From the NCBI GenBank assembly GCA_004794655.1, contig SMMW01000038.1, forward strand, positions 1 through 64,000: DNA of 64,000 bases, written 5' to 3'. The notes beneath the pieces are model-generated. The model saw only the letters and a list, made by a program, of their open reading frames with translations. It had not been told where the DNA came from and did no database searches. This document shows, piece by piece, positions 44,901 to 56,095 of the stretch. This DNA comes from Marisa cornuarietis. Taxonomy: Eukaryota; Mollusca; Gastropoda; Architaenioglossa; Ampullariidae. How positions within the stretch are numbered: the stretch's first letter is position 1; every line of letters begins with the position of its first letter. The position numbers and the translations under genes are program-made.

Positions 44901-45227
44901 TAATACTGTAGCATAGTCAAGGGAAACTACTACCTGATAACTACTCTATTTTCTTGCAACATTACTTCCCATTTTAACAATAACTTGGTCAGGATTCTGC
45001 ATTGTATTGTAGCCTATTACACCCTTACATCAATTGTACTTATCTTACAGTGCTTGTCACCTTTATTTGTATGACTACTCCGATCAGCCTTTATCCTCGT
45101 TCATCATTTATCATCGTCGGCTTTGATGATTGTGGTTTATTTATCAGCCGCTTAAGGTTTGCAACTAAGGTTGGCATATGGTGGGAAGCCCTGCTAGGTA
45201 AAGAAATGGAGAAATTCGGGGCTAGCG

Positions 45228-45268
<41 letters not shown>

Positions 45269-45270
45269 AA

Positions 45271-45301
<31 letters not shown>

Positions 45302-45775
45302 GAGGGACCGGACAGGCCCACACATTTTATACTCTACATCACTATACACTATATTGTTATTTAAACAAATAATTACCAGTGGGCTGCAAAGGTCACAGCG
45401 ATTAATGTCAAAAAAGTAATCACCAAATCATTTTTTTTCGCTAAAAAAGATTTTGATTTCAGCTAATAGACGTTAGTCATGAAACTCAAGGCCTTTAAAT
45501 ACAAATCACAAAGTCAAAGACCACGGTATACACACTTTCCTAAAGTCTACAAGTGATCCATCGTCTCTGATTATTGTCTTCAAATGGAATCGTGTTCCCC
45601 GGTAACCAGACACATGTTTTGGATGCCATAGTTTACACAGATTCTTTCTTCTGTTTAGACTGTTATTGTGGCGGGTCGCTTGGTTCTCCCGCACGTATTT
45701 TCTTTCTCACTGATTGTCTCCCACTAAACACTCTTCTCTTTTCTCGCTCTGCTGTTTTATAGATTGAAGAGAAGC
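44901..45775. other. Non-coding stretch with a (CA)n microsatellite
   Basis: (CA)n with interruptions at 45235-45297. No gene is recognised. An open frame crossing it is a repeat artefact. Confidence 0.5.
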
Positions 45776-45788
45776 GTTAGCAGTTTCA

Positions 45789-48700
45789 AAATCAATCAAT
45801 CAATCAATCCTCTTCGTGCTAGTTGCACATAAGGCCTCAACCAGAGCCCGCCACTGATGTCGATCGGCTGAAACTCGCTCCAGGAGACCCCATGTCCAGC
45901 CCTTTCCTTTCATCTCCCTTTCCACTGTTCTTCTCCAGGTTTGCTTTGGGCGGCCTCGTTTTCTTCGGCCGTCTGGAGTCCATCGTAGGGCGATTCTGGA
46001 GAGGTCTGCTGTCTGCTGGCGAAGCAAATGTCCAATCCATCGCCAATGCCTTCGTTGAACCTGCGTGGTGATGGATTCGGTTTAAGTTCTTCGGTGGAGT
46101 TCTTCATTGGTGATGGTGTTTGGCCAAAAGATGTTAAGTATGCGCCTGAGGCATCTGTTTTGGAAGACGTCAAGCCTGTTACCGATGTTTTTGGTCATCT
46201 TACATGATTCTGATCCATAAAGGAGGGTGCTTATCACATTCGACTTAAACATTCTCAGTTTTTTCTTCTGGCTGATGTTTTTTCGCCTTCCATGTGCTCC
46301 TGAGTGAGGCGAAGGCCTGGCTGGCTTTCGCCAGTCGGGCTCGAATCTCCACCTCCGCATCCCCGGTGTTTGAAATCTTGCACCCAAGATAGGTAAAACT
46401 GTCAACTTCCTCAATCTCTTCTCCATTTAGTTTGATGTTTTCTTGGACTCTGGCGTTCAGTGTCATACTTTTCGTTTTCTTTGTGCTGACCTTCAAGCCA
46501 AGGTTTCCAGCTGTTTATGAGAAGGCATTTGTTTTCTCCTGCATGTCTTGGTGGCGGTGTGACAACAGGGCAATGTCATCGGCAAAGTCGAAGTCTTCCA
46601 GCATTGTTGTTGCTGTCATAGTCATGGTCCATTTGATCCCTCTCCTCTCTCTGTCGGTGGAAGTCTTCATAATCCAGTCCATGGCCAGGATGAAGAGGAA
46701 CGGCGATAGAATGCAGCCCTGCTTCACCCCAGTACTGACGTTGAAGGGGGCTGTGAGCTCAGTGTCACAGACCACCTGAGATTTGAAGTCGCTGTACAGC
46801 ATAGCAACAACCTGGACAAGTTTTGCAGGGACTCCATAATGCCTCAGGATCTTCCATAAGGACTCGCGGTGGATGCTGTCTAAAGCCTTCTCCAGAAGTT
46901 GTTGTACAGCGGTGCGTTCCACTCATTGCTCTGCTCCAGAATCTGACGCAGAATGAAAATGAGTTCAGAGCAGGATCGCCCAGGGCGAAATCCTGCTTGC
47001 TGGGGCGGAGGTCTTTCTCAACGGTTGCCGTCAGTCTTGACAAAACAATCTTGCTGAAGACCTTGCTGGTGATGGAAAGAAGTGTTATACCCCTCCAGTT
47101 ATTGCAGTCTCCAAGATCTCCTTTCTTGGGTAACTTGAAGATGAGCCCTGTCTTCCATGCATCGGGGATCTGTCCCGATTCCCAAACTTGCCTGAAGATT
47201 TCAGTCAACATGGGAGCTGTTACATTCACATCTGCTTTCAACATCTCTGCTGTTATTCCATCTGCCCCTGGTGCTTTGCCGCTTTTCATTGCCCTGATTG
47301 CTGCTGCCACTTCTTCCAGGCTTGGCGGGTCTGTGCAGATGTCAAGGTCTGTATCTGCTGGCTGGATGTCTGCGAGCTGAGGGGGGTCTAGCCTGTTCAG
47401 AACCGACTCAAAATGTTCCCTCCAGCGCTGTAGTTTTTCTGCCTCTCCCTGGACAACATTTCCGTTCATGTCTTTCACTGGTACTTCACTGCTTTTGAAC
47501 CTGTTGTTCAGCTGTTTATTGATTTTATACAGTGTCTTCAGGTCAGTTTTTGTGCTGCTTCTTCTGCTTCATCTGCCAGTTTCTCTATGTAGTCCCTTTT
47601 GTCGGCTTTGATCATCCTCTTTACCTCTTTGTTTATTTCTGTATATCTTTGTCTGTAATGTTCTTTCAGACGTTCAGATCTGGTGTTGTTGGTTTTCTGC
47701 TTGGTTAACTTTCTCTCTTCTATCCTTTTCCATCTCGCTTCTCTGATCCACTGTTCTTTCTTTTTTCGTTAGAAGCCCAGTATTTTCTCTCCTGTTTCCT
47801 GTAAGACTCGATTGAAGTCCTCTAAGGTCATGTCCTGTTGGTCCCCTAGTGCCTGGAACCTGTTCTTTACTTCCACTACAAAGGCCCGTTTGGTGGCTGG
47901 GTCCTTCAGTCTGCCGGAGTCCACTCTCTGCTGACGTGCCTGTTTTCCTCGCGATCGACGTAGCTTCAGAGAAACTGCGGCTATCACAAGAGTGTGGTCA
48001 CTGGCAACGTCTGCTCCTCTGTAGGCTCTGACATCTTGAAATAAGCTCCTCCATCTTCGGTTGATGATGACATGGTCTATCTGGTTTTTTGTGATCCCGT
48101 ATGGTGATGTCCACGTTGCCTTGTGGATGTCTTTGTGTTGGAAGAGTGTTCCTCCAATCAGTAGATTGTTTTCTTCACAAAAGTGTGCCAGTCTCTCTCC
48201 GTTGTCATTGATGGTTCCAATTCCATGCTTGCCCATGATATGCTCCCTGCAGGTATTGCCACTTCCCACCTTGGCATTGAGATCGCCGGTGATGAGCAAC
48301 ATATCATGGGCTCGGACGCTCTCCGTGGCTGCCTGGAGCTGATCGTAAAAAGCATTCTTGTCTTCTGCCTCGGAGTCTTCTGTTGGTGCATAGCAAACTA
48401 GCACTGTCAGCTTGGTGTACTTTGAATGGAATCTTGCTCTCAGAAGCCTGATTCCATAAGGCTTCCATTCCAGCAGTGTCTTTTCAGTTTCCCTATTGAG
48501 GAGTAGTGCTACTCCCTCAGAATGTTGGTCGTCTGATCTTCCTGAGAACAAGATAGTCCATCTGACCTCGCTGACTGCCAGGATGTCCAAGTTGTAACTG
48601 TTAAACTCCTTGACTAGTTGGGGCAACCTGCCAGTCTGGTACAAGGTCTGGACGTTCCAGCACCCCACCCTCAACTTCTGCTTCGGCTTCAGTAAATCCA

Positions 48701-48981
48701 CCATCGGGGCGCCAGCTCCCTCTCGGGTTTGACTGTCGTCCGTCATCAGTCCAGTTCCCTGGTGTGTTTCATTACCTTCGCCATCCGTAATGAGTACTCT
48801 GGTTTTGGTTTCTGTAACACGTATTTTTTTACATGGTCGGGTTGTTAGCCCTACCACAACCTAATTTACCTCTAGGTGAGGTGTCCACCTTAGTCGCCTC
48901 TTACGACATGCCTGGCTGGACAGCATGGACCCTATTTTTACAATGCTCGCTAGGCAAGCATACCCCGGGATCCCACGGGGG
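45789..48981 (-). mobile_element. RTE-like LINE, full-length, with 13-bp target duplication
   Basis: GTTAGCAGTTTCA lies on both sides (45776-45788 and 48982-48994). The 5' end is at 48981 (- strand). Frame 48857-47769 (362 residues) encodes the endonuclease: VGCWNVQTLYQTGRLPQLV, EVRW, LLITGDLNAKVGSG and VASDHTLV. Frame 47478-46765 has the start of the RT (SGKAPGADGITAEMLKA, WRGITLLS). Frame 46922-46515 has VKQGCILSPFLF and the catalytic DFADDIALLSH. Further pieces at 46496-46082 include DSFTYLGCKISNTG. The 3' end is a short (GATT)n tail, as in RTE elements. Three or more frame breaks make it inactive. Its 5' end lies only about 300 bp before the start of gene C. Confidence 0.9.
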
Positions 48982-49276
48982 GTTAGCAGTTTCACTAAAT
49001 AAGTAATTCTGCTTCTTGATCACTATTTTTTCGTAGAAATGTTATTTGTTCACTTTTGCGCATGCACAGTATTTTAGGAAATACAAGTATACAAACAGAG
49101 AGAGGGGCTCTTTGAAGTCACTTCTTATGTGACAGCTACGTATTGTCACTAGTAAAAGTGTATAATGAGAACTTTCATTGTGTAATTTTATACACTTACT
49201 TTTAGTATGCTAGTCGCTTATTAATTTCAAATACATCGCATGCACTGTTTATATTTTTTATAGTTTGCTAACCACG

Positions 49277-50335
49277 ATGGCGACAGGATCAGTTCAGCAC
49301 AGCGAAAGAGAGTGTCCGGTGTGCATGAATGACTTCGAGACACCAAAGATCCTACCGTGTGGTCACCTCCTGTGTTTAAAATGTGTCACTCCATTGTTGA
49401 AATTGCACTTTGGTGCTGTTTGTCCGCTGTGTAGATATTCATTATTTAAGCATCAATGTAGTATATTCATGGGGCAATCATATGTCGCCGACGACCTGCC
49501 GACAGATTACACGATGGAAGCGCTGGTGCAGAGCGCTCGTGTACTGGCTAAAGATCTCGTATGCTGCACATGCGATGTCAACAACAAGGCTGAATTTATC
49601 TGTTTGCAGTGCCTGGACATAATGTGTTCATCCTGTCACAAGATACACAAGAAGATGTCGATGAGCCGCAGTCACGATGTGGAGAGTCTCAGCACTGTGA
49701 CACCTGAACGTCTGGCTGCTAGCGGCCCTGCACTGTGTGCTGACCACGGGGAAAAACAGTCTCTCTTTTGTCAAGATCACGGAGTTGCTCTCTGCTCAAC
49801 CTGTAAAGATGAAAGTCACAGTCAATGTCAAGCAGTTAATAAGCTCGACGACGAAATGACGACAGCAAAGAAATCACTGGACACGTTGATTGACCGGCTA
49901 AATAAGGAGGAGCAGGAGCTGAAACAAATTATAGCTGATATGGACTCACGTATCAATGACGTGAGCATCAGCAAACAGGAAGACATGGCACAGATAGACG
50001 AAGCATGCAACCGTCTCCAAATTTTGGTGGAGGATTTCCGCATTGCTAATAAAAGAAAAACTAAAATGTTTCATAAAACTTGCAAACAACGACTAAATTC
50101 CATCAAGAACGCGTACACCGAACAGCTGGCAAGTGTCATATCACATAGGCTCATCCTCCTTCGGTCCAAAGAAGTGGCGGCACGACCAGCACTGATCCAC
50201 GTGACGAAGGCTCTGACAAGCAGAGTCAACAACTTTAAAGACAAACGCTATCGTCCTTTGACCCCTAAAAGAGTTGGGACACGTTGTGAAGATAAAGTCC
50301 GAGAGATCGAGGAAATGCTTACCAAAGGCTTCTAG
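49277..50335 (+). CDS. TRIM-like RBCC protein without NHR (gene C)
   Basis: A single open frame of 352 residues from the ATG at 49277 (chosen by alignment with the paralogues; A at -3, G at +4; an in-frame ATG four codons earlier is the alternative). RING: CPVCMNDF, then LPCGHLLCLKC and CPLCR. The first B-box begins CCTCDVNNKAEFICLQC; the second is LCADHGEKQSLFCQDHG with later Cys and His. A coiled coil follows (DTLIDRLNKEEQELKQII), then the conserved SISKQEDMAQIDEACNRL. Where B and D have the donor that joins the NHR exons, C has ...EEMLTKGF and a TAG, and AATAAA follows. It is the most divergent of the four, yet keeps the invariant linker between the B-boxes. Without an NHR it could act as an E3 with different targets, or as a partner or inhibitor through its coiled coil. 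Confidence 0.8.
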   Translation: MATGSVQHSERECPVCMNDFETPKILPCGHLLCLKCVTPLLKLHFGAVCPLCRYSLFKHQCSIFMGQSYVADDLPTDYTMEALVQSARVLAKDLVCCTCDVNNKAEFICLQCLDIMCSSCHKIHKKMSMSRSHDVESLSTVTPERLAASGPALCADHGEKQSLFCQDHGVALCSTCKDESHSQCQAVNKLDDEMTTAKKSLDTLIDRLNKEEQELKQIIADMDSRINDVSISKQEDMAQIDEACNRLQILVEDFRIANKRKTKMFHKTCKQRLNSIKNAYTEQLASVISHRLILLRSKEVAARPALIHVTKALTSRVNNFKDKRYRPLTPKRVGTRCEDKVREIEEMLTKGF

Positions 50336-50358
50336 CAATCGTGGCATGAAAGAGTTAA

Positions 50359-50364
50359 AATAAA
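50359..50364 (+). terminator. Poly(A) signal of gene C
   Basis: AATAAA 23 bases after the stop codon supports gene C ending here as an intronless RBCC gene. Confidence 0.6.
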
Positions 50365-50779
50365 TTGATACAATATTTCTCTTCTTCGTGATAAATATAT
50401 AGTTCCGATACCTATGACTAGGTATATGGACAAGAAAAAGTTTCTGAGAAAATAACCAGAATTGATTATTAATTTTTATTGCATAACATTAACAATTCAC
50501 AGATGTAAAGTTTTATTAATTTAATTATTTGTTGGATCTCCTGAAGTTAGAAGACGTACTGCAAGATGAAAAGTGAGACTTGTAACTCTTCTAAGATCAA
50601 ATTATCAGTTATAGTTGGTCACCACATCGGCACTTCGATAAGCGACGAGTATGTCGGTCATCATGTCAAGATGACTTTGATGTAAAATTTCATTTTTTTT
50701 TCAAGGAACGTAAAGACACTTGGCCTAACTTAGCATTTGCTTAAGTATAATCTTCCAAAGCAAGCTGTTTGGATCTTGC

Positions 50780-51679
50780 AACACTGGCACCAAAGAGGTC
50801 ACGGGTGATGGTGGATGATCTTATCATGCAAAGTTAAAGAAGCAACTGCATCGAAGACGGAGATGACTTTCTCTTTTCGCTGGGCAACATCAGCACTCAA
50901 CGCACTCCGGCGACTTCTGATGCAAAGCGAAAGATGTGAAATCTCCAAGTTTGTTTTTACCAACTCTGTCATAGAACTTTCGAATTCTGAGGACAGTATT
51001 TTATCTTACATTGCTGGTTACACCGTCAAAAGGTACAAAGAAAAGTGTGTCCAGAATGTAAAGAAATTATTACGGGAAAGCAAGAAGGACCTATAAGTGA
51101 GACCCTGTTGTTAATCCAGCAGGTATCTCATGAAAGAGATTGCCTAGTAGTCCCAAAAAGTCAGCTAGTGACGGTGGTTGGAGGATGTGGAAATTATATT
51201 CAGAAAATATGAACAACACATGAACCAAGTGAGAACTCAATTTCTGGAATGTTATGAACAGAAACTGAGTTTGCTCCATGTCCCTCCGACAAATGCAAAC
51301 CAAGCAGTTTCGTCGTTCAATCGTTTTAAAGTATCAACTGCATTTTGCACTGAAAGAAAACTATAGACACTTTTCTGCAGCGTCCACAATTAAAACAGAA
51401 AAATTTTAAAACTGCAACATCTGTAAATATACCTGTACATATTTTATATTTTTGCAAAGGCCCTGGGTGTAAAGAGGTTTTAGATATGTAACAACCATAA
51501 TCTATTCGTGTGAAAAAAATCTAGATTAGAGTAACTTGCAAAATCTTTGCTGATGTTTACATAAAACTTTTTTTTATTTTATTTTGTTCTTCTTCCTTTC
51601 TAAATTATAGAAGTTGCTCTTTTGTAATGTGTTTTCAAGATCGATTTCCGAAAAGTATGCAAGCGTGCGCTCCTGACTG

Positions 51680-51680
<1 letters not shown>
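50780..51680 (+). mobile_element. P-element/THAP9-like transposase relic, copy 2
   Basis: Paralogous to 22785-23650. It keeps a better frame (50815-51096) with EMTFSFRWATSALNALRRLL, FTNSVIELSN and SYIAGYTVKRYKEKC, then a stop, then a second helical piece (51178-51366). It resembles the C-terminal domain of P-element/THAP9 transposases. It lies directly 3' of gene C, where the NHR exons would be expected. Confidence 0.55.

Positions 51681-51684
<4 letters not shown>

Positions 51685-51758
<74 letters not shown>
51685..51758. repeat. (GT)n microsatellite
   Basis: About 37 GT units, at the end of the P-like relic. Confidence 0.95.
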
Positions 51759-51759
<1 letters not shown>

Positions 51760-53462
51760 GCAAGCGGTATCATCCAACAATCCTTACACAGGTTTTGTCC
51801 CTGACTGAAACTCGTGGTCGATATATTCGAGATGAGATGGATATCAGAAGAGATGAGTGGAGGGAAATATAACCTTTTTAACCTTTTCTGAAAATTACTA
51901 TAGCTTCCTTAGAATGTCTAACTTGTTTTTACTCATCAAAGATGCAGATTCCCACTATTTCTGTTACTCTCAAACTCTAACAAACGATCGCAATAACTTC
52001 AATAAGTCCTACACACAATTGCTCCCGCATGCATACGACAAATAACAAATAAACAACACCTTGACGAACCAACGAAGTCGAATGTGAAGAAAAGTTGATA
52101 CCGTTTATCTTCATCTGTAACCAAGATGAACAAATGAGACGTTTGACCTACAGCTGTAGTCACAGAGATGGAGAGTGAAAGCAGTTATGTTGGACAGTGG
52201 TCAGAAAGGTGGAAGCCGGGAGGAAGTACATTGATTAAGAAGCTGCACACAGATAAAATCACAGCTCGTCAATCGGATGGTAGAGGAAGAATGTTATTAT
52301 TTCGTTAATTACAGGTTGCTTAAAACAAGTGTTTGCTCACTCGCAGAAATATAAATAATTTATCTGTAATATTTTATGCGACTGCGAACACTAGATGTGG
52401 CTATTAACTTAGCCCTTCTTACAGAATTATGAACGAATAACAGGTCTAACTTTTTTTATCAAACCAATATTATAACGTGCATAAAAAATGGCTCTCTCAA
52501 AATGAGCGCAACTTTGTCTGTGGATTTTTTGTTTGAACGGCATAAAACACACAAGCTTTGGTTACACCAATACAGCCTATGGTTTTATCTAATTAAATAA
52601 AGTTCTGTATGTTTCAGTGGAAACAATAATAAACTAGCACAAAAGAAAGAGGATAACCTTAAATCAGTATACAATAAAAGGATGCATTGGATAGCAATAA
52701 TAAAAAATCCATAAGCAATAATAAACGTGTAATTTACGATCACGTAGGAGCTATCGGCCCTAAAGATAAGTGTGAGATATAGACAGAATACGAAGGACGG
52801 AAGGAAAAACAACTAGGCAGACAAGCAATAAAAGACAAACATACATGTAGAAGACACAAAGAGGAATCAGGGAACAAACAATAAGGATGTCACAAACCTG
52901 CATAGGAAGACCAGCAGGCGGACAAGTCAAGTGACTATCGTCACAACTATTGGCAACTATGTTGAATTAACTTTTTATTGACTAGGTCTATACCCAGATC
53001 AAAGGGGAAGTGAGCAGCAACAACAGCACCATCCTGAATATAAGCTAAAATGTTACAACAATTCTTTATATCAAAAAACATTATTAAAGCAACACCATTT
53101 GATAATTGTTATTAGCTGTGATCCATACAGTATTCATCTATCAAATTATTTAAGTCGGAGAGGGATGAGACATGGATCTGTCTTCAAGGGATGAGAATGT
53201 CAATTACTAATCAGCTAGTAGTCATAACTTATGTTTCTAGAACCAACCATACACATCAAATATGTTGTGACATTTGTGCTTTTGAAGACTTGCTTTTGAC
53301 ATCAAGCAATGCATTTTGATTAAAATTACTTCGGTAGTGCTGTACAAGATATATAACAATAGCACCTTAAAAGATTCGATGGTAGGGAGATGACAAATTC
53401 GATTATTGTGTACTAAAAAAACAAATGCAAGACTAATGTGTACTTCTTTCACTGATTGATCA
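51759..53462. repeat. Distal upstream flank of gene D
   Basis: From about 52424 this matches the upstream flank of gene B (from about 29880): GAATTATGAACGAATAACAGG, GGCTCTCTCAAAATGAG, and GAAGACCAGCAGGCGGACAAG (20 of these bases at a time are identical). The 51759-52423 part has no recognised content. Confidence 0.65.
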
Positions 53463-53745
53463 TTTAAAGGTCCAGGGACACAGTCTACAGACTACCTTAA
53501 ATGCCTTTGAAAGTATACACTCTCCTGTAATTAAATTTATTAAAATATTTCAAAATTTTAACTAAATATGCTTGTATAATGGTAAAATGCAAGCCGTTTC
53601 GCACGGAAGTGTTCGTTTGCTGCCTGGCCTCTCAGAGAATCTCGCGCGCATGCGCAGGGATTCATGATGAAAACCCACGGAAAACAATGTCCCGAGTGTG
53701 ATCACAATCGCTGTCCATCTTCTAAATAAAAGCCTTCTGAAAAAA

Positions 53746-54060
53746 ATGCCACGCGAATGTGCTGCTAGCGATTGTCGTGAGCTTGCTGTCAAAGGCTCTC
53801 CTTACAGCTTACACCAATTCCCGAAAAATCAAGAGCTTCGTCTGCAGTGGGCACTCGACATCAGTAGAAAAGTTCATGAGACGGGAAAGCTGTGGATGCC
53901 TTGCGAGCACGATGTCGTCTGCTCTAAACACTTCACAGACAAGTGCTTCACGATGCAGTATCGTATTCACCAAGGATATCGTAGGATTAGCAGCACATTT
54001 GTTCACAGTCCTTCTCTCCTGGCCATCCTTCACATTTGCCACACTGACAGATGGGATTAG
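53746..54060 (+). CDS. THAP-type zinc-finger protein, short
   Basis: 104 residues from the ATG at 53746. The start is typical for THAP: MPRECAASDC, then the conserved LHQFPKN, a W (RLQWALDIS), W.P (KLWMPCEHD) and VCSKHF, giving the C2CH pattern C-x4-C...C-x2-H. THAP domains bind DNA, often as the DNA-recognition end of P-type transposases. Here the frame ends soon after the zinc finger, and AATAAA follows at 54069, so there is no transposase body. The frame is also open on the other strand, but the THAP motif fixes the orientation. It is probably the remnant first exon of a transposase. A small domesticated DNA-binding gene is possible. Confidence 0.65.
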   Translation: MPRECAASDCRELAVKGSPYSLHQFPKNQELRLQWALDISRKVHETGKLWMPCEHDVVCSKHFTDKCFTMQYRIHQGYRRISSTFVHSPSLLAILHICHTDRWD

Positions 54061-54586
54061 ATCTGACTAATAAATAAAAATTGAAGAGACAATAACACTG
54101 ACATATTTGTTTCTGTGCTTTTGTAAGCCAACATGTATTTCTGAAAATAAAAATGCATTTGTTATACAAGTTTCTTGTATTAAATATCGATTTCAACTCT
54201 TGTTTGCTTTTAAATTGATTTTCCCATACTTTTGACTTGCGAAGTTAATCATCTATAGCATACTAAGCATAAATTTTCTTCACTACTTATAGTCACCTGT
54301 ACAAAACAATAGACTCTTCAAAGCATATAAATTTGCTAAATAAATAAAAATAAGAGAGCGTATGTGTATATTTTATAACAAGTTGTAATACAATTTTCTA
54401 TGGCCTAACACAATCACACGTGCATAACACGGGCTGTTGCATATAGTTGAATGAAAACAAAATGTATAATAACTTCTTTGAGACTGAGGAACAGAATTTA
54501 GAACATTTTCAAGAACATGAGTTTCAAGAAGGAAAGTTAATACAGATGTAAACATCAAATTATTTTTTATCTACCTTTTTGTTTAC

Positions 54587-54705
54587 CTTTCCGTTTCTGT
54601 CACTAATGGGGTATCGTCGGTCGTCTCTGTTTCGTTATCGCTAGATTCCGACCACGTGATTCCTAGATCGTAGTTGGACGCTAAGGGGTCGTATGGCTGA
54701 GCCAT
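54587..54705 (-). CDS. Possible first exon of an acidic protein, inside the TIR element
   Basis: From the - strand ATG at 54705 the frame reads MAQPYDPLAS, then an acidic, Ser/Thr-rich stretch (SDNETETTDD), and meets a donor-like AAG|GTAAAC at 54587/54586. The pattern (short aromatic-proline start, then acidic residues) resembles the N-terminus of proteins with a P2X7-type C-terminal domain that are common in invertebrate genomes and TE-associated. The rest of the gene is not seen. An open frame continues upstream of this ATG to 54831. Confidence 0.3.
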
Positions 54706-55055
54706 ATTGTTGTATTTAAGAGATGACAGAGATTGCGTGGTGCACAAGGCCGAAAGCAGCTTTGAGGAAAACACGAAAATCCTCCTGAGGATGACGTCAC
54801 GAGAAGTAGTTTCGGTCAAGAGGTCGCGCACTCTCTTTTTTGCATGGCAGCCTCTCCACGCCTAGAAAAGTACCGATTCAACTTTGTTTTAGCGCATTAA
54901 ACACACTTCTAGTGACAATAATGTACTAATCCGTCTTCGTAAGGCAAGTAAACAGTTCAAATTTTATCAAGAAATTGATTATTGTGTGTAGTTCACTGTT
55001 AATACCGAGTACAAGACGATTTTGCATTTGAAGCGAGCTGTCACTGGACCTTTAA

Positions 55056-56095
55056 GGCTGTCTACCTATTACAACACCTCTAAGCTAGCACATACGCCAC
55101 CCCCGTTCGTTGCGTAAGGGCCCTTAGGCTTGTCAACTAGCCACCCTAGACCAAATTGATACTTCTCTATTCAGGTTACCACATGACAAGGGTAGACAAA
55201 TGTAAAGATGAGAGCAAAAGTCGTGTGATACGTCTGCGTATTTTGTGCAGCAAGTGATCATCCTCCAATGAAAACGAAAGTAAAGAAGCAAAGTAATGAA
55301 AGTATTATGTGTTAAAAAACAAAACAAAAATGATAATTTAAAAGAAAACGCTAACCCATTTCCATGAACCATCTTTACGGGAATTCCCAGATTAGTTGAC
55401 ATACTTATAAATTCCACGATCCTGGTATTGTAATGTCATAGCACAGTCTGTCGTCACAGCGAGGAGACTCTAAGGAGAAGAGTTCTCGACTACTTAGTCT
55501 GGAGTATTGAGGTAACTGTTAGACCAGGCAGATTCAAGCCTCTCCTAACTTGTTCATCTGAAGGAGCCGGTGGGTAAACTATACATGTTTATACCGCTTA
55601 ACGTTAGTATATTCGCAAACAACCGGATCAATGTAAGCTGCAAACCGTCAGCTGCTAAGCAACTGTGTGACTTAAGTAGGTCAGCCGTTGCTGAATGACA
55701 GTCATTGTTATATGTACTCAGTGAAGTTCACAGTTGGCTTTTGCATTCGGAAATTTCTAAATGGCTTAAAGGGTAACGACTGCATACTGAACTGTTTGTT
55801 TTTACAAAAATATTACCTCCGCTTATAGCGGTTTAGCTGCTGGTCTTTCTACAAGAATACTTTATCCATTAGTGAAATCCGGAGCATTGTAAATAGTTTG
55901 TATTTAAAACTAGCTTTTGCAACTGGTAATACTGTTTAAATAAATCTGTCTATTCTCCCTTCCCCTCGCCAACTTTCCATCTCGCATATTTTGACCTAGA
56001 AACCTTGAAGTGTAAATATACTTTTCCACATACATTAAATTTACAAAAACTATATTGCTGGTATGCTTTGTATGATTTGTAGCTAAAACTCCAGG
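55056..56095. repeat. Proximal upstream flank of gene D
   Basis: From about 55190 it matches 31240-32073 upstream of gene B (ATGTAAAGATGAGA, ATTTTGTGCAGC, GGGAATTCCCAGATTAGTTG, TCTCGACTACTTAGTCTGGA), right up to CCAGGATGGCTCA at the start codon. The promoter and 5' UTR of B and D were therefore duplicated together with the gene. Confidence 0.7.

Larger units (their letters stand above)
53463..55055. mobile_element. TIR element carrying a THAP-domain gene
   Basis: TTTAAAGGTCCAGGGACA (53463-53480) is mirrored by TGTCACTGGACCTTTAA (55039-55055), with one mismatch in 17. The upstream flank of gene B, otherwise paralogous, lacks everything between these ends, which marks a 1.6-kb insertion. Inside are a THAP-domain frame on the + strand and an acidic first-exon-like frame on the - strand. 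I could not see a clean target duplication. THAP plus TIRs suggests a P-element-like or related DNA transposon that has lost its catalytic part, or a composite with captured host exons. Confidence 0.65.
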
